A DNA stretch of 22,499 nucleotides. It comes from JBPOFY01 sp049889815. GTDB lineage: Bacteria > Verrucomicrobiota > Verrucomicrobiia > Opitutales > Coraliomargaritaceae. Both the position numbers and the translations under genes were made by a program. The DNA lies in NCBI GenBank assembly GCA_049889815.1, contig JBMHCR010000030.1, positions 1-22,499 on the forward strand. The letters run 5' to 3'. The notes under the pieces are model-generated. The model was not told the DNA's origin, ran no database searches, and saw only the letters and a program-made list of their open reading frames with translations. Of the stretch, positions 1 through 7,854 are shown piece after piece (the stretch's first letter is position 1; the number at the start of each line of letters is the position of its first letter).

Positions 1-741
1 CAGTGTTGGGTCGGCACACCTAAAGTCGATTGGGATGGCGAGAAGTATATACGCACCGAACCACGAATCACCGGCGATGCGGGTGACTATGATACGCATG
101 GAACGGTGACTGAGCCCGGCATGGGGCCACATATTGAATACATGGATTATCAGATCTGGTGCTACCTCGAAAAATTGAAAGCGATGGGACTTGAGAAGAA
201 TACGATCATTATCATCACTGCGGACAATGGCACAGGTGGGTATGGTAAAGATAAGATCGACCGTGAGAAGGGTGTTCACGTGCCGTTCATCGTGTATGCG
301 CCCGGTGCGAAGACAACCAAGCAGGGAGGGCAGGACATCTTGCTCAATTTGAGTGATGTTCTGCCGACGATCGCTGAGATCGTCGGATTTGAATTGCCGG
401 CCGATTATGAGATCAACGGCGAGAGCTTCTGGCCATGGTTGACGACTGATCAGCCAAAGCACCGCGACTGGGTCTATGCCTATCGCAAGGACGCGCAGAT
501 GGTGCGTGGCTCATATGTGATGAAAGACGGTTACGGCAAATGGTGGGATGTATCCGGAGAACGAGCAGATGATTTAGTCAGTTATCCGCAGATTACCGAC
601 TGGAGCAACATGTTGGAAGTGCATCGTCAGGAGAGGGATCAATTGAAACGCGTCATGCAACCCTTTGACACTTATGATACCGAACGCGATGCTCCCAACA
701 CTCCGCCAAATCCGGATCGCTTAAAGCCTAAAAAGAAATAA
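1..741 (+). CDS. Sulfatase (S1 family), C-terminal part, cut by window start
   Basis: The reading frame is open from base 1 to the TAA at 739-741, giving 246 residues with no start in the window. It is the C-terminal half of a type I sulfatase, which hydrolyses sulfate esters. The alkaline-phosphatase-like core signature TADNGTGGYGK is visible near residue 73, followed by VPFIVYAPG and the GESFWPWL region typical of the family's C-terminal subdomain. The catalytic C-x-P-S-R segment would lie upstream, outside the window. It aligns almost throughout with the two complete sulfatases at 15211-16749 and 16754-18322. DYDTHGTVTEPGM is shared with the first; the RKxxQMxRGSxVM and GYGKWWDV blocks and an acidic tail ending in DAP are closest to the second. 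The GH16 gene starts 2 bases after this stop, so the two are probably co-transcribed. Family call is sure; substrate is unknown. Confidence 0.93.
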   Translation, partial: QCWVGTPKVDWDGEKYIRTEPRITGDAGDYDTHGTVTEPGMGPHIEYMDYQIWCYLEKLKAMGLEKNTIIIITADNGTGGYGKDKIDREKGVHVPFIVYAPGAKTTKQGGQDILLNLSDVLPTIAEIVGFELPADYEINGESFWPWLTTDQPKHRDWVYAYRKDAQMVRGSYVMKDGYGKWWDVSGERADDLVSYPQITDWSNMLEVHRQERDQLKRVMQPFDTYDTERDAPNTPPNPDRLKPKKK

Positions 742-743
742 TC

Positions 744-1637
744 ATGTTATTAAATTCTATCCACACCCCAAGTATTATGAGATTGAAAATTGCCGCCCTG
801 TTATTGTCATTCCTAGCTACCGCGGTAGCTGAGATACCCATGCCACCTGTGGACGCACCCGAAGGATATAAGTGGGTGTTGAACGAAGCTTATAGTGATG
901 AGTTTGATGGCGACAGCCTTGATTCGGATAAGTGGCACGACGCCTATCCAGGTTGGAGGGGGCGTCCTCCAGGTTTGTTCGTCCCTGAGTCGATCAGTGT
1001 CGCTGACGGAAACTTGCAGATCAAAAGCACGCTAATGCTTCCACCGAAGGGCGATAACAGCGAATGGTGGATTGCATGTGGCGCAATTCAGACAAAAGCC
1101 CAGGAGGCGAGTTATGGATACTATGAAACACGAGTGAAAGCATCTGGTATCCGCACATCCACTACGTTTTGGCTGATGAATCCAGTCGAGGAAGCTCGAA
1201 AGGTCGGCAAGCGCACCGAGCTCGACATTCAGGAATGTATCGGCAATGCAAAACGTTGGCCTGGTTTTGCACATCAATTTCGCAACAATACGCATATTAC
1301 TTTCTTTGACCGCAAAGATGAGAACGGTGAGAAACTTGGGATTAAAGTAGGTGATTCCACCGATATCGGATCACCTGTCAAAGACGACTTCCATCGTTAT
1401 GGTTGTTGGTGGGTCGATGCGACGACGATGCACTTCTACTTGAATGGTGAGTTTGTGAAAACGATCGAGTTGCCGACCGATCTGGATCCTGCACCGATGA
1501 ATCAGAAGATGTATGTCAACCTCGTCTGCGAGATCTACGATTGGGAGTTTCTCCCCGAGCTTGAAGGTCTGTGGGATGATTCTCTTAACACAAGCTATTA
1601 CGACTATGTTCGGTCCTATAAGCTCGTTAAGGATTAA
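744..1637 (+). CDS. Secreted GH16 family glycoside hydrolase (beta-agarase/porphyranase/carrageenase-like)
   Basis: This 297-residue protein resembles GH16 endo-beta-glycanases with a jelly-roll fold, which cleave beta-1,3 or beta-1,4 bonds with retention. The GH16 signature TELDIQE supplies the nucleophile E159, D161 and acid/base E164 in the ExDxxE (beta-bulge) arrangement, so the active site looks intact. Other landmarks are SDEFDGDSLDSDKW, WRGRPPGLF, YGYYETRVKASG and FWLMNP, all typical of algal-galactan GH16 enzymes. A hydrophobic stretch ending near ATAVA indicates Sec export. Two starts are possible: ATG at 744, 2 bases after the upstream stop, or ATG at 777, which gives a compact signal peptide starting MRLKIAALLL. 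I keep 744 because its N-terminus (MLLNSIHT) resembles that of the second GH16 (MILNPKHT). Subfamily and substrate (agar, porphyran, carrageenan or another beta-glycan) cannot be fixed by eye. Confidence 0.9.
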   Translation: MLLNSIHTPSIMRLKIAALLLSFLATAVAEIPMPPVDAPEGYKWVLNEAYSDEFDGDSLDSDKWHDAYPGWRGRPPGLFVPESISVADGNLQIKSTLMLPPKGDNSEWWIACGAIQTKAQEASYGYYETRVKASGIRTSTTFWLMNPVEEARKVGKRTELDIQECIGNAKRWPGFAHQFRNNTHITFFDRKDENGEKLGIKVGDSTDIGSPVKDDFHRYGCWWVDATTMHFYLNGEFVKTIELPTDLDPAPMNQKMYVNLVCEIYDWEFLPELEGLWDDSLNTSYYDYVRSYKLVKD

Positions 1638-1781
1638 GTTACGGTAGGATAGATTTAGACTTCTGTCTGTTCGCAATGAAAGTTTAGCAGGAGTCGGCCT
1701 CAAAAATGGAAGTTTAGAAAAATTTTATAGAGCTGAGTCATGTGTAAACATTTCATTTAAGTTATCTCTTTTTTCGCGTTT

Positions 1782-3281
1782 ATGACTATGAATATTCAAA
1801 GTTTCGTTATTCTACTCACCTTGCTTACTTTATTGGTGGTTCGTGCAGACGACCGCCCTAATTTTATCGTTATCATGGCGGATGATTTGGGTTATGCGGA
1901 TCTCGGCTTTACTGGATCAACCGAGATCGAAACGCCTATACTGGACCGCCTCGCAAATGAAGGTGTCATCTTTAAGAATGGCTATGTAACCCATCCTTAT
2001 TGCGGTCCGTCACGTGCCGGATTTATCACTGGACGCTATCAGGCGCGGTTCGGTGTTGAAATCAATTTCACCAATTCCTTTTTTGATGTACATCAGGGCT
2101 TACCGCTCACCGAGAAAACATTTGGTAAACGGCTGAAAGCTGCTGGGTATCGCACGGGGATTATTGGAAAATGGCACTTGGGAGGTTCGCATCCATACCA
2201 TCCCAACAATCGGGGCTTCGACTACTTTTATGGTTTCCTATCCGGAGGACATACCTATTTCCCTGAGAATGTGACCACCCTGTATCCCTTGCACTTAGAG
2301 AATGGCAACCCGCATTATTCTGCAAATGAAGGCGGTTATTGGCCGCTGATGCGCAATGATCGCGCCGCAGAGTTTGATGAGTATCTCACAACCGCATTGA
2401 GTCGAGACGCGGCACGTTTCGTAGAATTCAGTGACAAACCTTTTGCTCTATTCTTAGCATACAATGCGCCCCATGGGCCGCTCGAAGCACCGAAGGGTCT
2501 AATTGAAAAATACGCTCATATTGAGAACGGACAGCGCCGGATTTATGCCGCGATGATCGATGCTATGGATCAGGGGATCGGTATGGTGGTAGACGCCTTG
2601 GAGCGCAGTGATAAACTCGATAATACACTCATCTTCTTTCTCTCAGACAATGGCGGAATCGTCGATAAAGCGCGTGAACATTTAGCGCCTAGGGGCGAAA
2701 ACAAAGATTGGGGAGACAACGGTAACTTTCGAGGCGGGAAGGGCAGTATGCTTGAAGGGGGCAGTCATGTTCCGTTCATCGCGCATTGGCCGAAAGGCAT
2801 CGAGGCGGGTAGCGTGTTTGAATACCCGGTTTCATCGCTTGATATCGCAGCAACCTTCGTAGCACTTGGAAATGGTGATACCGGCGGCCCTGAACTCGAA
2901 GGTGTTAACTTGATTCCCTATGTTCAGGGCAAAGTGGAAGGCGCCCCACATGAAGCACTTTTCTGGCGTATGCAGGACGGTGTTCAATGGGCGGTGCGCA
3001 CACCGTCAGCGAAGTTTCTGCTTCCTAGGACGATGGTCGGCAGTGAGCCCATGTTGTTTGATATGGTCAATGATCCATATGAATCAAAGGATATAGTCGA
3101 TGAGAGGCCAGAACTGAGACAGCAGTTGGCAGCACTCTGGAATGAATGGAACTCAAAGAATACCTCCAACAAATACCTTCAGGCGGGATCTTACCAGAAA
3201 GCACGACTCAGGTTTTACAATGAGTTGCGTGAGAAGTTGGATCAAGATGCGGCAAAGAAAGAACTCTTGGTAATCGAATAA
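1782..3281 (+). CDS. Secreted type I sulfatase, Cys-type (arylsulfatase family)
   Basis: This complete 499-residue sulfatase probably acts in the periplasm or outside the cell on sulfated sugars. Residues 1-22 form a signal peptide (hydrophobic LLTLLTLLVV, likely cleavage after VRA). Metal ligands D34-D35 lie in MADDLGYADLG. The maturation motif CGPSR starts at C74, which is predicted to be converted to formylglycine by an enzyme not encoded in this window. GKWHLGG supplies the conserved Lys and H132, and FLSDNGG holds the second metal-binding Asp-Asn. NAPHGP and GGKGSMLEGGSHVPF are further family blocks. It is more like the N-acetylgalactosamine-6-sulfatase-type S1 enzymes than the other sulfatases here. 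It sits 144 bases after the first GH16 and 1 base before the second, making a second sulfatase-GH16 pair. ATG 1788 is an alternative start two codons downstream. The exact S1 subfamily is not assignable by eye. Confidence 0.95.
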   Translation: MTMNIQSFVILLTLLTLLVVRADDRPNFIVIMADDLGYADLGFTGSTEIETPILDRLANEGVIFKNGYVTHPYCGPSRAGFITGRYQARFGVEINFTNSFFDVHQGLPLTEKTFGKRLKAAGYRTGIIGKWHLGGSHPYHPNNRGFDYFYGFLSGGHTYFPENVTTLYPLHLENGNPHYSANEGGYWPLMRNDRAAEFDEYLTTALSRDAARFVEFSDKPFALFLAYNAPHGPLEAPKGLIEKYAHIENGQRRIYAAMIDAMDQGIGMVVDALERSDKLDNTLIFFLSDNGGIVDKAREHLAPRGENKDWGDNGNFRGGKGSMLEGGSHVPFIAHWPKGIEAGSVFEYPVSSLDIAATFVALGNGDTGGPELEGVNLIPYVQGKVEGAPHEALFWRMQDGVQWAVRTPSAKFLLPRTMVGSEPMLFDMVNDPYESKDIVDERPELRQQLAALWNEWNSKNTSNKYLQAGSYQKARLRFYNELREKLDQDAAKKELLVIE

Positions 3282-3282
3282 G

Positions 3283-4155
3283 ATGATTCTGAATCCAAAA
3301 CATACATGGATCCTCTTAAGTGCACTCGCGTGTACATCTGTTGCTTCAGCTCAGGACCTCACGATTCCGCCTGATGGCTATAATGGCACCATCTTATCGA
3401 GAGATTTGATCGAGCGCGAAAATGACCTGTATCCGCTTTCAGATCAGTCGAATAGTCGTGGCTGGAAACTGCACCAGCGTTTTTCAGATGAATTTGAGGG
3501 CGATAGCCTGAATACAGATCGTTGGTTCCGATACAATCCGCAGTGGCGTGGGCGTCGTCCCACGCAATTTCACCAAAGTAATGTAAGCGTAGAAGATGGC
3601 GAACTGGTTCTTCGTATCAATCAGCACGGTGATGCCGCATTGAATAATGGATACACGCACAGTTCAGGTTTCATAAAAACCAAAGAGCGCATTCTTTATG
3701 GCTACTTTGAGATGGAGGCGAAGCTGATGGATGCACCATGGGTATCGGGCTTTTGGCTCTATGATGTGAGTCGAACCTGGTGGACAGAAATCGATATCTG
3801 TGAAAATTGCCCGGGCGTGAAAGAACGCCGAAATGATCTAAGCAGCAATGTGCATGTGTTTCGGTCGCCACCCGACCAGGGAAATGTGAAAAAGCACTTC
3901 TCGAAAACACAGAAGCATTATTTTCCTTTTGAACTGCAAAAGGACTACCATGTCTGGGGACTGGAGTGGGACGAAGAAGTAATCCGCTTCTATATCGATG
4001 GTTATATGTTTCGTGAGATTGAGAACACGCACTGGTATCAACCGCTCACAATCAATATCAATAATGAGTCGAACAAATGGTTCGGCGCGGTGCCGGATGA
4101 CAATCGAACCGACGGGGAATACCGTGTAAAGTATATGCGCGTGTGGACTAAGTAG
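3283..4155 (+). CDS. Secreted GH16 family glycoside hydrolase, second copy
   Basis: This 290-residue GH16 enzyme is distantly paralogous to the one at 744-1637. A signal peptide is visible (ILLSALACTSVASAQ, likely cleavage after ASA). The catalytic block TEIDICE gives E169, D171 and E174 in the ExDxxE form, so it looks active. Shared landmarks with the first copy are SDEFEGDSLNTDRW, WRGRRPTQF, NVSVEDGELVLR and YGYFEMEAKL. The segment between them differs enough to suggest a different subsite preference. The start ATG lies 1 base after the stop of the upstream sulfatase, with no clear Shine-Dalgarno sequence, which points to translational coupling. It ends 10 bases before the convergent end of the oxidoreductase gene at 4166. 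As for the other copy, an algal galactan is the favoured substrate class, but laminarin-type glucans cannot be excluded. Confidence 0.9.
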   Translation: MILNPKHTWILLSALACTSVASAQDLTIPPDGYNGTILSRDLIERENDLYPLSDQSNSRGWKLHQRFSDEFEGDSLNTDRWFRYNPQWRGRRPTQFHQSNVSVEDGELVLRINQHGDAALNNGYTHSSGFIKTKERILYGYFEMEAKLMDAPWVSGFWLYDVSRTWWTEIDICENCPGVKERRNDLSSNVHVFRSPPDQGNVKKHFSKTQKHYFPFELQKDYHVWGLEWDEEVIRFYIDGYMFREIENTHWYQPLTININNESNKWFGAVPDDNRTDGEYRVKYMRVWTK

Positions 4156-4165
4156 GCGCTAGGTC

Positions 4166-5461
4166 TCAGAGCCCTTTGGCCCAGTCACGGCTGGTTCTTG
4201 CGTAATATTTGCTAGCTTCCATACGGGCGATGTCATCCGTGAATGCCTCATTTTCGGGATTCCATTTCACTGTGCACTTTTCAGAGAGGGCAATGTTGCC
4301 GAGGTGGAGCATGTTTGCCAACCGGTTACCCGCAGAGATGCCGTAAGTGAGCTTCGTGCTTCGATCCTTGATGGCGTCCAGGAAGTTCGGCCATTCAAGC
4401 TTCGGGCGTGGCCAGAAGTCTGGATGCTCAGCAAGGGTTTTGTTTCGAAAGATTTCTCTATCGTGTGCTTCTAGCTCACCATTCCAACCAGTGCACTGCA
4501 CCCAACCTTTAGTGCCCTCAAAGCGGAGCTTAATATCGCCGTTGGCAACATTGACGGCCGCACCATTGGAATACTTATAGTTCACATCGTAGCCATAGGC
4601 TGCAGTTACATAGCAATCGTCCGGAAGTGTTTCGGAGGTTCCAGAAATTTCCACGGGGCCGCTTTCGTCCATGCCGATACCGACCTGAGCGGAATCACAG
4701 AGGTGTGATCCCCAGTCGGCTAGGCTACCGCCACTGTAGTCATAGTGCTGACGCCAGCGCTGCGGATGTAGGACGCTTTCTGTGTAGTCAACGGCGGGAG
4801 CCGGTCCGAGCCAGAGGTTCCAATCCAATTCGTCTGGGATCGGTGCTGCCTGCTCGTGCTTCCAGTGGACAGGCTTACGTGGGAGACCACAGTGCACGTA
4901 AGTGATAGCGCCGATAGCGCCAGTGCGAGCGATTCCTGAAAGCAGCCAATATTTTACCAAACTGCGATCTTCAATACCCCATTGGAAAACCTTGCCTGAC
5001 TTTTCAACCGCTTCAGCGAGTTGACGGCTTTCGGAAATTGTCAGGCTCGGCTTCTCGCAGAAAACGTGTTTACCTGCTTCCAGAGCCATAAGCGACATCG
5101 GCACATGCCAATGGTCCGGCGTAGAAATTACAACCGCGTCGATATCTTTGCGTGCAAGCACGTCGCGAAAGTCCTGATACACGTCACAGTCGGTATTGCC
5201 GTTGTGTTCGTCTACCATTTGCTTCGCCTTAGGAAGCTTGCGCATATCGCAGTCGCACACGGCAAGGACTCGAGAGGTCGGCGAATAGTGAAAGCCTTTT
5301 AGATTTCGGCCACTGCCTTGGTTGCCCATCCCTATAAACCCGAGTGTGATTTGATTGGAGGGTGAAAGATCTCCAAAGAGTTTGGGTGGTAAAATCTGCG
5401 GCGCCGCGGTGATACCTGCAGTTGCTAAGGAAGTGCGAGAAAGAAATTGGCGACGATTCAT
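4166..5461 (-). CDS. Tat-exported Gfo/Idh/MocA family oxidoreductase
   Basis: This 431-residue NAD(P)-dependent sugar oxidoreductase is the only minus-strand gene in the left two thirds of the window. It opens with a twin-arginine-type signal (NRRQFLSRTSLATAG) and a hydrophobic stretch, so it probably folds with its cofactor in the cytoplasm and is then exported. The Rossmann loop GMGNQG is at residues 44-49. STPDHWH at 113-119 and the family's EKP motif at 136-138 follow. The C-terminal half carries the substrate-domain blocks DWGSHLCDSAQ and PRPKLEWPNFLDAIK. The ATG at 5459-5461 is chosen because the Tat signal starts there; the longer frame begins at a TTG at 5500 and adds 13 residues of no signal character. 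It is divergent from its paralogue at 5681. Family members with nearby DUF1080 genes can oxidise glycosides at C3; that role here is inference. Confidence 0.93.
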   Translation of the reverse strand: MNRRQFLSRTSLATAGITAAPQILPPKLFGDLSPSNQITLGFIGMGNQGSGRNLKGFHYSPTSRVLAVCDCDMRKLPKAKQMVDEHNGNTDCDVYQDFRDVLARKDIDAVVISTPDHWHVPMSLMALEAGKHVFCEKPSLTISESRQLAEAVEKSGKVFQWGIEDRSLVKYWLLSGIARTGAIGAITYVHCGLPRKPVHWKHEQAAPIPDELDWNLWLGPAPAVDYTESVLHPQRWRQHYDYSGGSLADWGSHLCDSAQVGIGMDESGPVEISGTSETLPDDCYVTAAYGYDVNYKYSNGAAVNVANGDIKLRFEGTKGWVQCTGWNGELEAHDREIFRNKTLAEHPDFWPRPKLEWPNFLDAIKDRSTKLTYGISAGNRLANMLHLGNIALSEKCTVKWNPENEAFTDDIARMEASKYYARTSRDWAKGL

Positions 5462-5680
5462 GGTGGGAGTTGCGGGATAGGAAGTAGTATTTGCCTTCAA
5501 CTAAATCCCTACGGATTGTTCCAAATGGCAAATAGCTTTGGTTGGCACGGGAAATCTTAAGAATGATTGTGCTAGTTAAGTCAAAAATGCACAAACTCAA
5601 AATAACATGACATTTCCGCTAGAGCTGTTCACAGTTTGAGGGTCCATGAATTCCACAGTAGACTATCTTGCCAATTAGCT
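5462..5680. promoter_or_regulatory. Divergent promoter region between the two Gfo/Idh genes
   Basis: These 219 bases separate two paralogous oxidoreductase genes transcribed away from each other, so they must hold both promoters. I found no convincing -35/-10 pair on either strand and no strong Shine-Dalgarno sequence before either ATG. TTGGCAC at 5543-5549 resembles the -24 box of a sigma-54 promoter, but no GC doublet sits at the -12 position. An inverted repeat near the centre is listed separately. A weaker one (CCAAA at 5521-5525 against TTTGG at 5537-5541) is also present. Confidence 0.6.
5567..5594. promoter_or_regulatory. Inverted repeat TTGTGC-N16-GCACAA, candidate operator
   Basis: Arms TTGTGC (5567-5572) and GCACAA (5589-5594) are perfect reverse complements separated by 16 bases. 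They lie close to the middle of the divergent region between the two oxidoreductase genes. The arm centres are 22 bases apart, about two helical turns, which suits a dimeric DNA-binding protein. Candidate binders are the response regulator at 11256 or the LacI protein at 18484, but nothing in the sequence proves either. Six-base arms can occur by chance. Confidence 0.3.
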
Positions 5681-6982
5681 ATGTTAAGCCCCAATCGTAG
5701 AACTTTCCTCAAAACAGCCGGACTCGCGGCGGTTACTTTCCCAACAATCATCCCGTCGCGCGTGCTCGGTGAGAGTGCGCCTTCTAAACAAATCACCTTG
5801 GGTTTTATTGGAGCTGGTAGCCAGGCTCGGCAGGTGAATCTGGCAAACTTTCTGAACCACGACGACTGCCGTGTGCTTAGCATGTGCGACGCATTTTTGA
5901 ATCGCGCCAAGGAGGTCAGCAAAACCGTCAACGAGAAGTATGAAAATAACGACTGTCAGGCTTTGCAGGACTTTCGTGAGATTCTTGCAGATCCTCGCAT
6001 CGATGCGGTGGTGATTTCTACACCGGACCATTGGCATGTGCCGATGTCGCTCATGGCGCTCGATGCGGGCAAGCATGTCTTCTGCGAGAAGCCCTCTCAT
6101 AGCATTATTGAAGGGCGTCAGTTGGTGGACGCCTTTGCCAAGTCGGACAGAGTCTTTCAGGGTGGTATTGAAGATCGTTCGAAGATTCACTTCCACAAGC
6201 TGGTCGAATGGGTGAAGAACGGCGCTATCGGCGACCTCGAGCGGGTCGATGTGTTCATGCCTAAGGGCAAAGATTTACCACGAGATAAAACCGCGGCTAT
6301 CCCAGGAGATTTGGACTGGAACCTTTGGCAGGGACCCGCTGAAGCCCGCGATTTCAGTTGGAAACGTATTAGCGGTGGCGGCTGGCGCCAGATCGGGATC
6401 TATTCTAAAGGCACCATTCTGGATATCGGCACCCACTTGGTCGATACGGCTCAATTGGGTGTGAATGACCCGCATGGCGTCGCAATTGAGGTCTCGGGAA
6501 CTGGACGTATTCCGGAGGGTCGTCTCTCAGATGTGCCGGTTGAATACAATCTCGATTACAAATACAGCAACGGAGTGGAGATGAACGTCCGCAACGGAGA
6601 AGGCGAGGTCTGGTCTCCCGAAAGCTGCTTCATTCAATTTACCGGCAGCAAAGGTTGGGTCAAACGCGATGGCTGGAGTGGACCACTCGAAGCGAGTGAT
6701 AAACAAATTCTGCGCACGCGTTATCCCGATGAAGAAAGTCAGCACTGGAAAATGCCGCCGCGCGAACAGCGCAACTTTCTAGATTGTATCAAATCCGGTG
6801 AATCGACGACCTATACACCACTGGATATCCATCAAATGTGCACAACCTTGTTTATGGGTGTGCACAGTATCGAACTCGGGCGTAAGTTGAAATTTGATCC
6901 GAAGACGGAAGCTTATATTGATGATGATGAAGCGAATGCGCTACGCTTCACACCACCAGCACGCGACTGGCAGAATGCATAA
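5681..6982 (+). CDS. Tat-exported Gfo/Idh/MocA family oxidoreductase, second copy
   Basis: This 433-residue paralogue of the gene at 4166-5461 has the same architecture. A Tat-type signal (NRRTFLKTAGLAAVTFP) is followed by a Rossmann domain and a Gfo/Idh C-terminal domain. The nucleotide loop reads GAGSQA, so the last glycine of G-x-G-x-x-G is alanine. VVISTPDHWHVPMSLMAL is identical to the other copy, the EKP motif is present as FCEKPS, and DIGTHLVDTAQ matches DWGSHLCDSAQ. I choose the ATG at 5681 because it starts right before the Tat signal; the upstream extension from a TTG at 5636 has no coding character. The DUF1080 gene starts 6 bases after its stop, so the two are almost certainly one transcript. 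The likely role is periplasmic oxidation of a sugar or oligosaccharide, with the next gene acting on the keto product. The role is inferred from family and neighbours. Confidence 0.93.
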   Translation: MLSPNRRTFLKTAGLAAVTFPTIIPSRVLGESAPSKQITLGFIGAGSQARQVNLANFLNHDDCRVLSMCDAFLNRAKEVSKTVNEKYENNDCQALQDFREILADPRIDAVVISTPDHWHVPMSLMALDAGKHVFCEKPSHSIIEGRQLVDAFAKSDRVFQGGIEDRSKIHFHKLVEWVKNGAIGDLERVDVFMPKGKDLPRDKTAAIPGDLDWNLWQGPAEARDFSWKRISGGGWRQIGIYSKGTILDIGTHLVDTAQLGVNDPHGVAIEVSGTGRIPEGRLSDVPVEYNLDYKYSNGVEMNVRNGEGEVWSPESCFIQFTGSKGWVKRDGWSGPLEASDKQILRTRYPDEESQHWKMPPREQRNFLDCIKSGESTTYTPLDIHQMCTTLFMGVHSIELGRKLKFDPKTEAYIDDDEANALRFTPPARDWQNA

Positions 6983-6988
6983 ACGAAA

Positions 6989-7774
6989 ATGAAAGCTACG
7001 GTATCATTACTCGGCCTCTTTGTTCTACCTTTACTAGCAATTGGAGAGCCGGGGTTTCATCAATACAAGCACCCTGGGCACGATTGGTCTCAATTGATCC
7101 CTGGTTCTAAATGGCGAGTGCACGATGTTTCACGTCCAACACCCCAACGAGTGATTCCCGGAAGCTACAACGAACAAGGCGTTGAGCAGGCGCCCAGTGA
7201 TGCTGAAATTCTCTTTGATGGCAGTTCGTTGGATAAATTCAAGGAAAGCAATTGGTCAGTTAAGGATGGATATATTCTTTCCAGTTGGGGCGGTCTCATC
7301 TCAAAGAAGGCCTACGGCGATTTCCAAATGCATTTAGAGTTTCGCTCGCCGGATCCGTCGGTGGTAGACAAGAACTCAAAGATGGGAAATAGCGGGATCT
7401 ACATTATGGGGCGCTATGAGCTACAAATTTTCGATTCTTACAGTTGCGAAATCTATGCCGACGGTTCGGCGGGTGCGCTTTACGGGCAAACTCCGCCGCT
7501 GGTGAATGTGTCTCGCAAGCCAGGCGAATGGCAGACCTTTGATATTTATTTTACTGCACCCGTTTTTGACGGTGATGAGCTCGTCTCGCCGGCGCGCATG
7601 ACGGTGCTCCATAACGGTGTGTTCGTGCAAATTGACACCGAACTAACAGGGCCAACCAACCACAATAAACCGGCTTTTTATGAAGCACATTCCCCGCGGT
7701 TACCGTTCTTTATCCAAGGCGGCAAGTGCCCGGTCGAATTTAGAAACATTTGGATTCGTGATTTAGGGAAGTGA
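6989..7774 (+). CDS. Secreted DUF1080 protein (3-keto-disaccharide hydrolase family)
   Basis: This 261-residue protein has a Sec signal (LLGLFVLPLLAIG) and one DUF1080/PF06439 domain, a concanavalin-like beta-sandwich. Family blocks include AEILFDGSSLDKF, GLISKKAYGDFQMHLEFR, GNSGIYIMGRYELQIFDS (from G133), SAGALYGQTPPLVN and EFRNIWIRDL at the end. Members of this family act on 3-keto-glycosides. That fits its position 6 bases behind an exported Gfo/Idh oxidoreductase, which could make the keto substrate. About 65 residues before the domain (with LIPGSKWRVHD) are shared with the paralogue at 7855 and are not part of the minimal domain as I know it. It was called from conserved blocks only; a purely structural or carbohydrate-binding role is the main alternative. 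Confidence 0.92.
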   Translation: MKATVSLLGLFVLPLLAIGEPGFHQYKHPGHDWSQLIPGSKWRVHDVSRPTPQRVIPGSYNEQGVEQAPSDAEILFDGSSLDKFKESNWSVKDGYILSSWGGLISKKAYGDFQMHLEFRSPDPSVVDKNSKMGNSGIYIMGRYELQIFDSYSCEIYADGSAGALYGQTPPLVNVSRKPGEWQTFDIYFTAPVFDGDELVSPARMTVLHNGVFVQIDTELTGPTNHNKPAFYEAHSPRLPFFIQGGKCPVEFRNIWIRDLGK

Positions 7775-7854
7775 TTTCACTCTTTGTTTCTTGTGAATAC
7801 TACTGCTAGCTCTAGTCATTTGAATCCTTTAGCTATCCTTTGGATGCTTCACCT

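Noticed and set aside
1638..1781. Possible operator ATGTGTAAACAT near 1739 and repeated AAGTTTAG words in the gap between the two sulfatase-GH16 pairs
   Set aside because: The palindrome has only 4-base arms around a mismatched centre, and the 8-base repeat is short enough to be chance.
5543..5562. TTGGCAC resembling a sigma-54 -24 element in the divergent oxidoreductase promoter region
   Set aside because: No GC doublet at the matching -12 position, and no sigma-54 activator is encoded in the window.
5684..6196. 170-codon minus-strand frame opposite the second Gfo/Idh gene
   Set aside because: Shadow of a well-conserved coding frame; no start context or domain, and the paralogue on the other strand yields a similar shadow.
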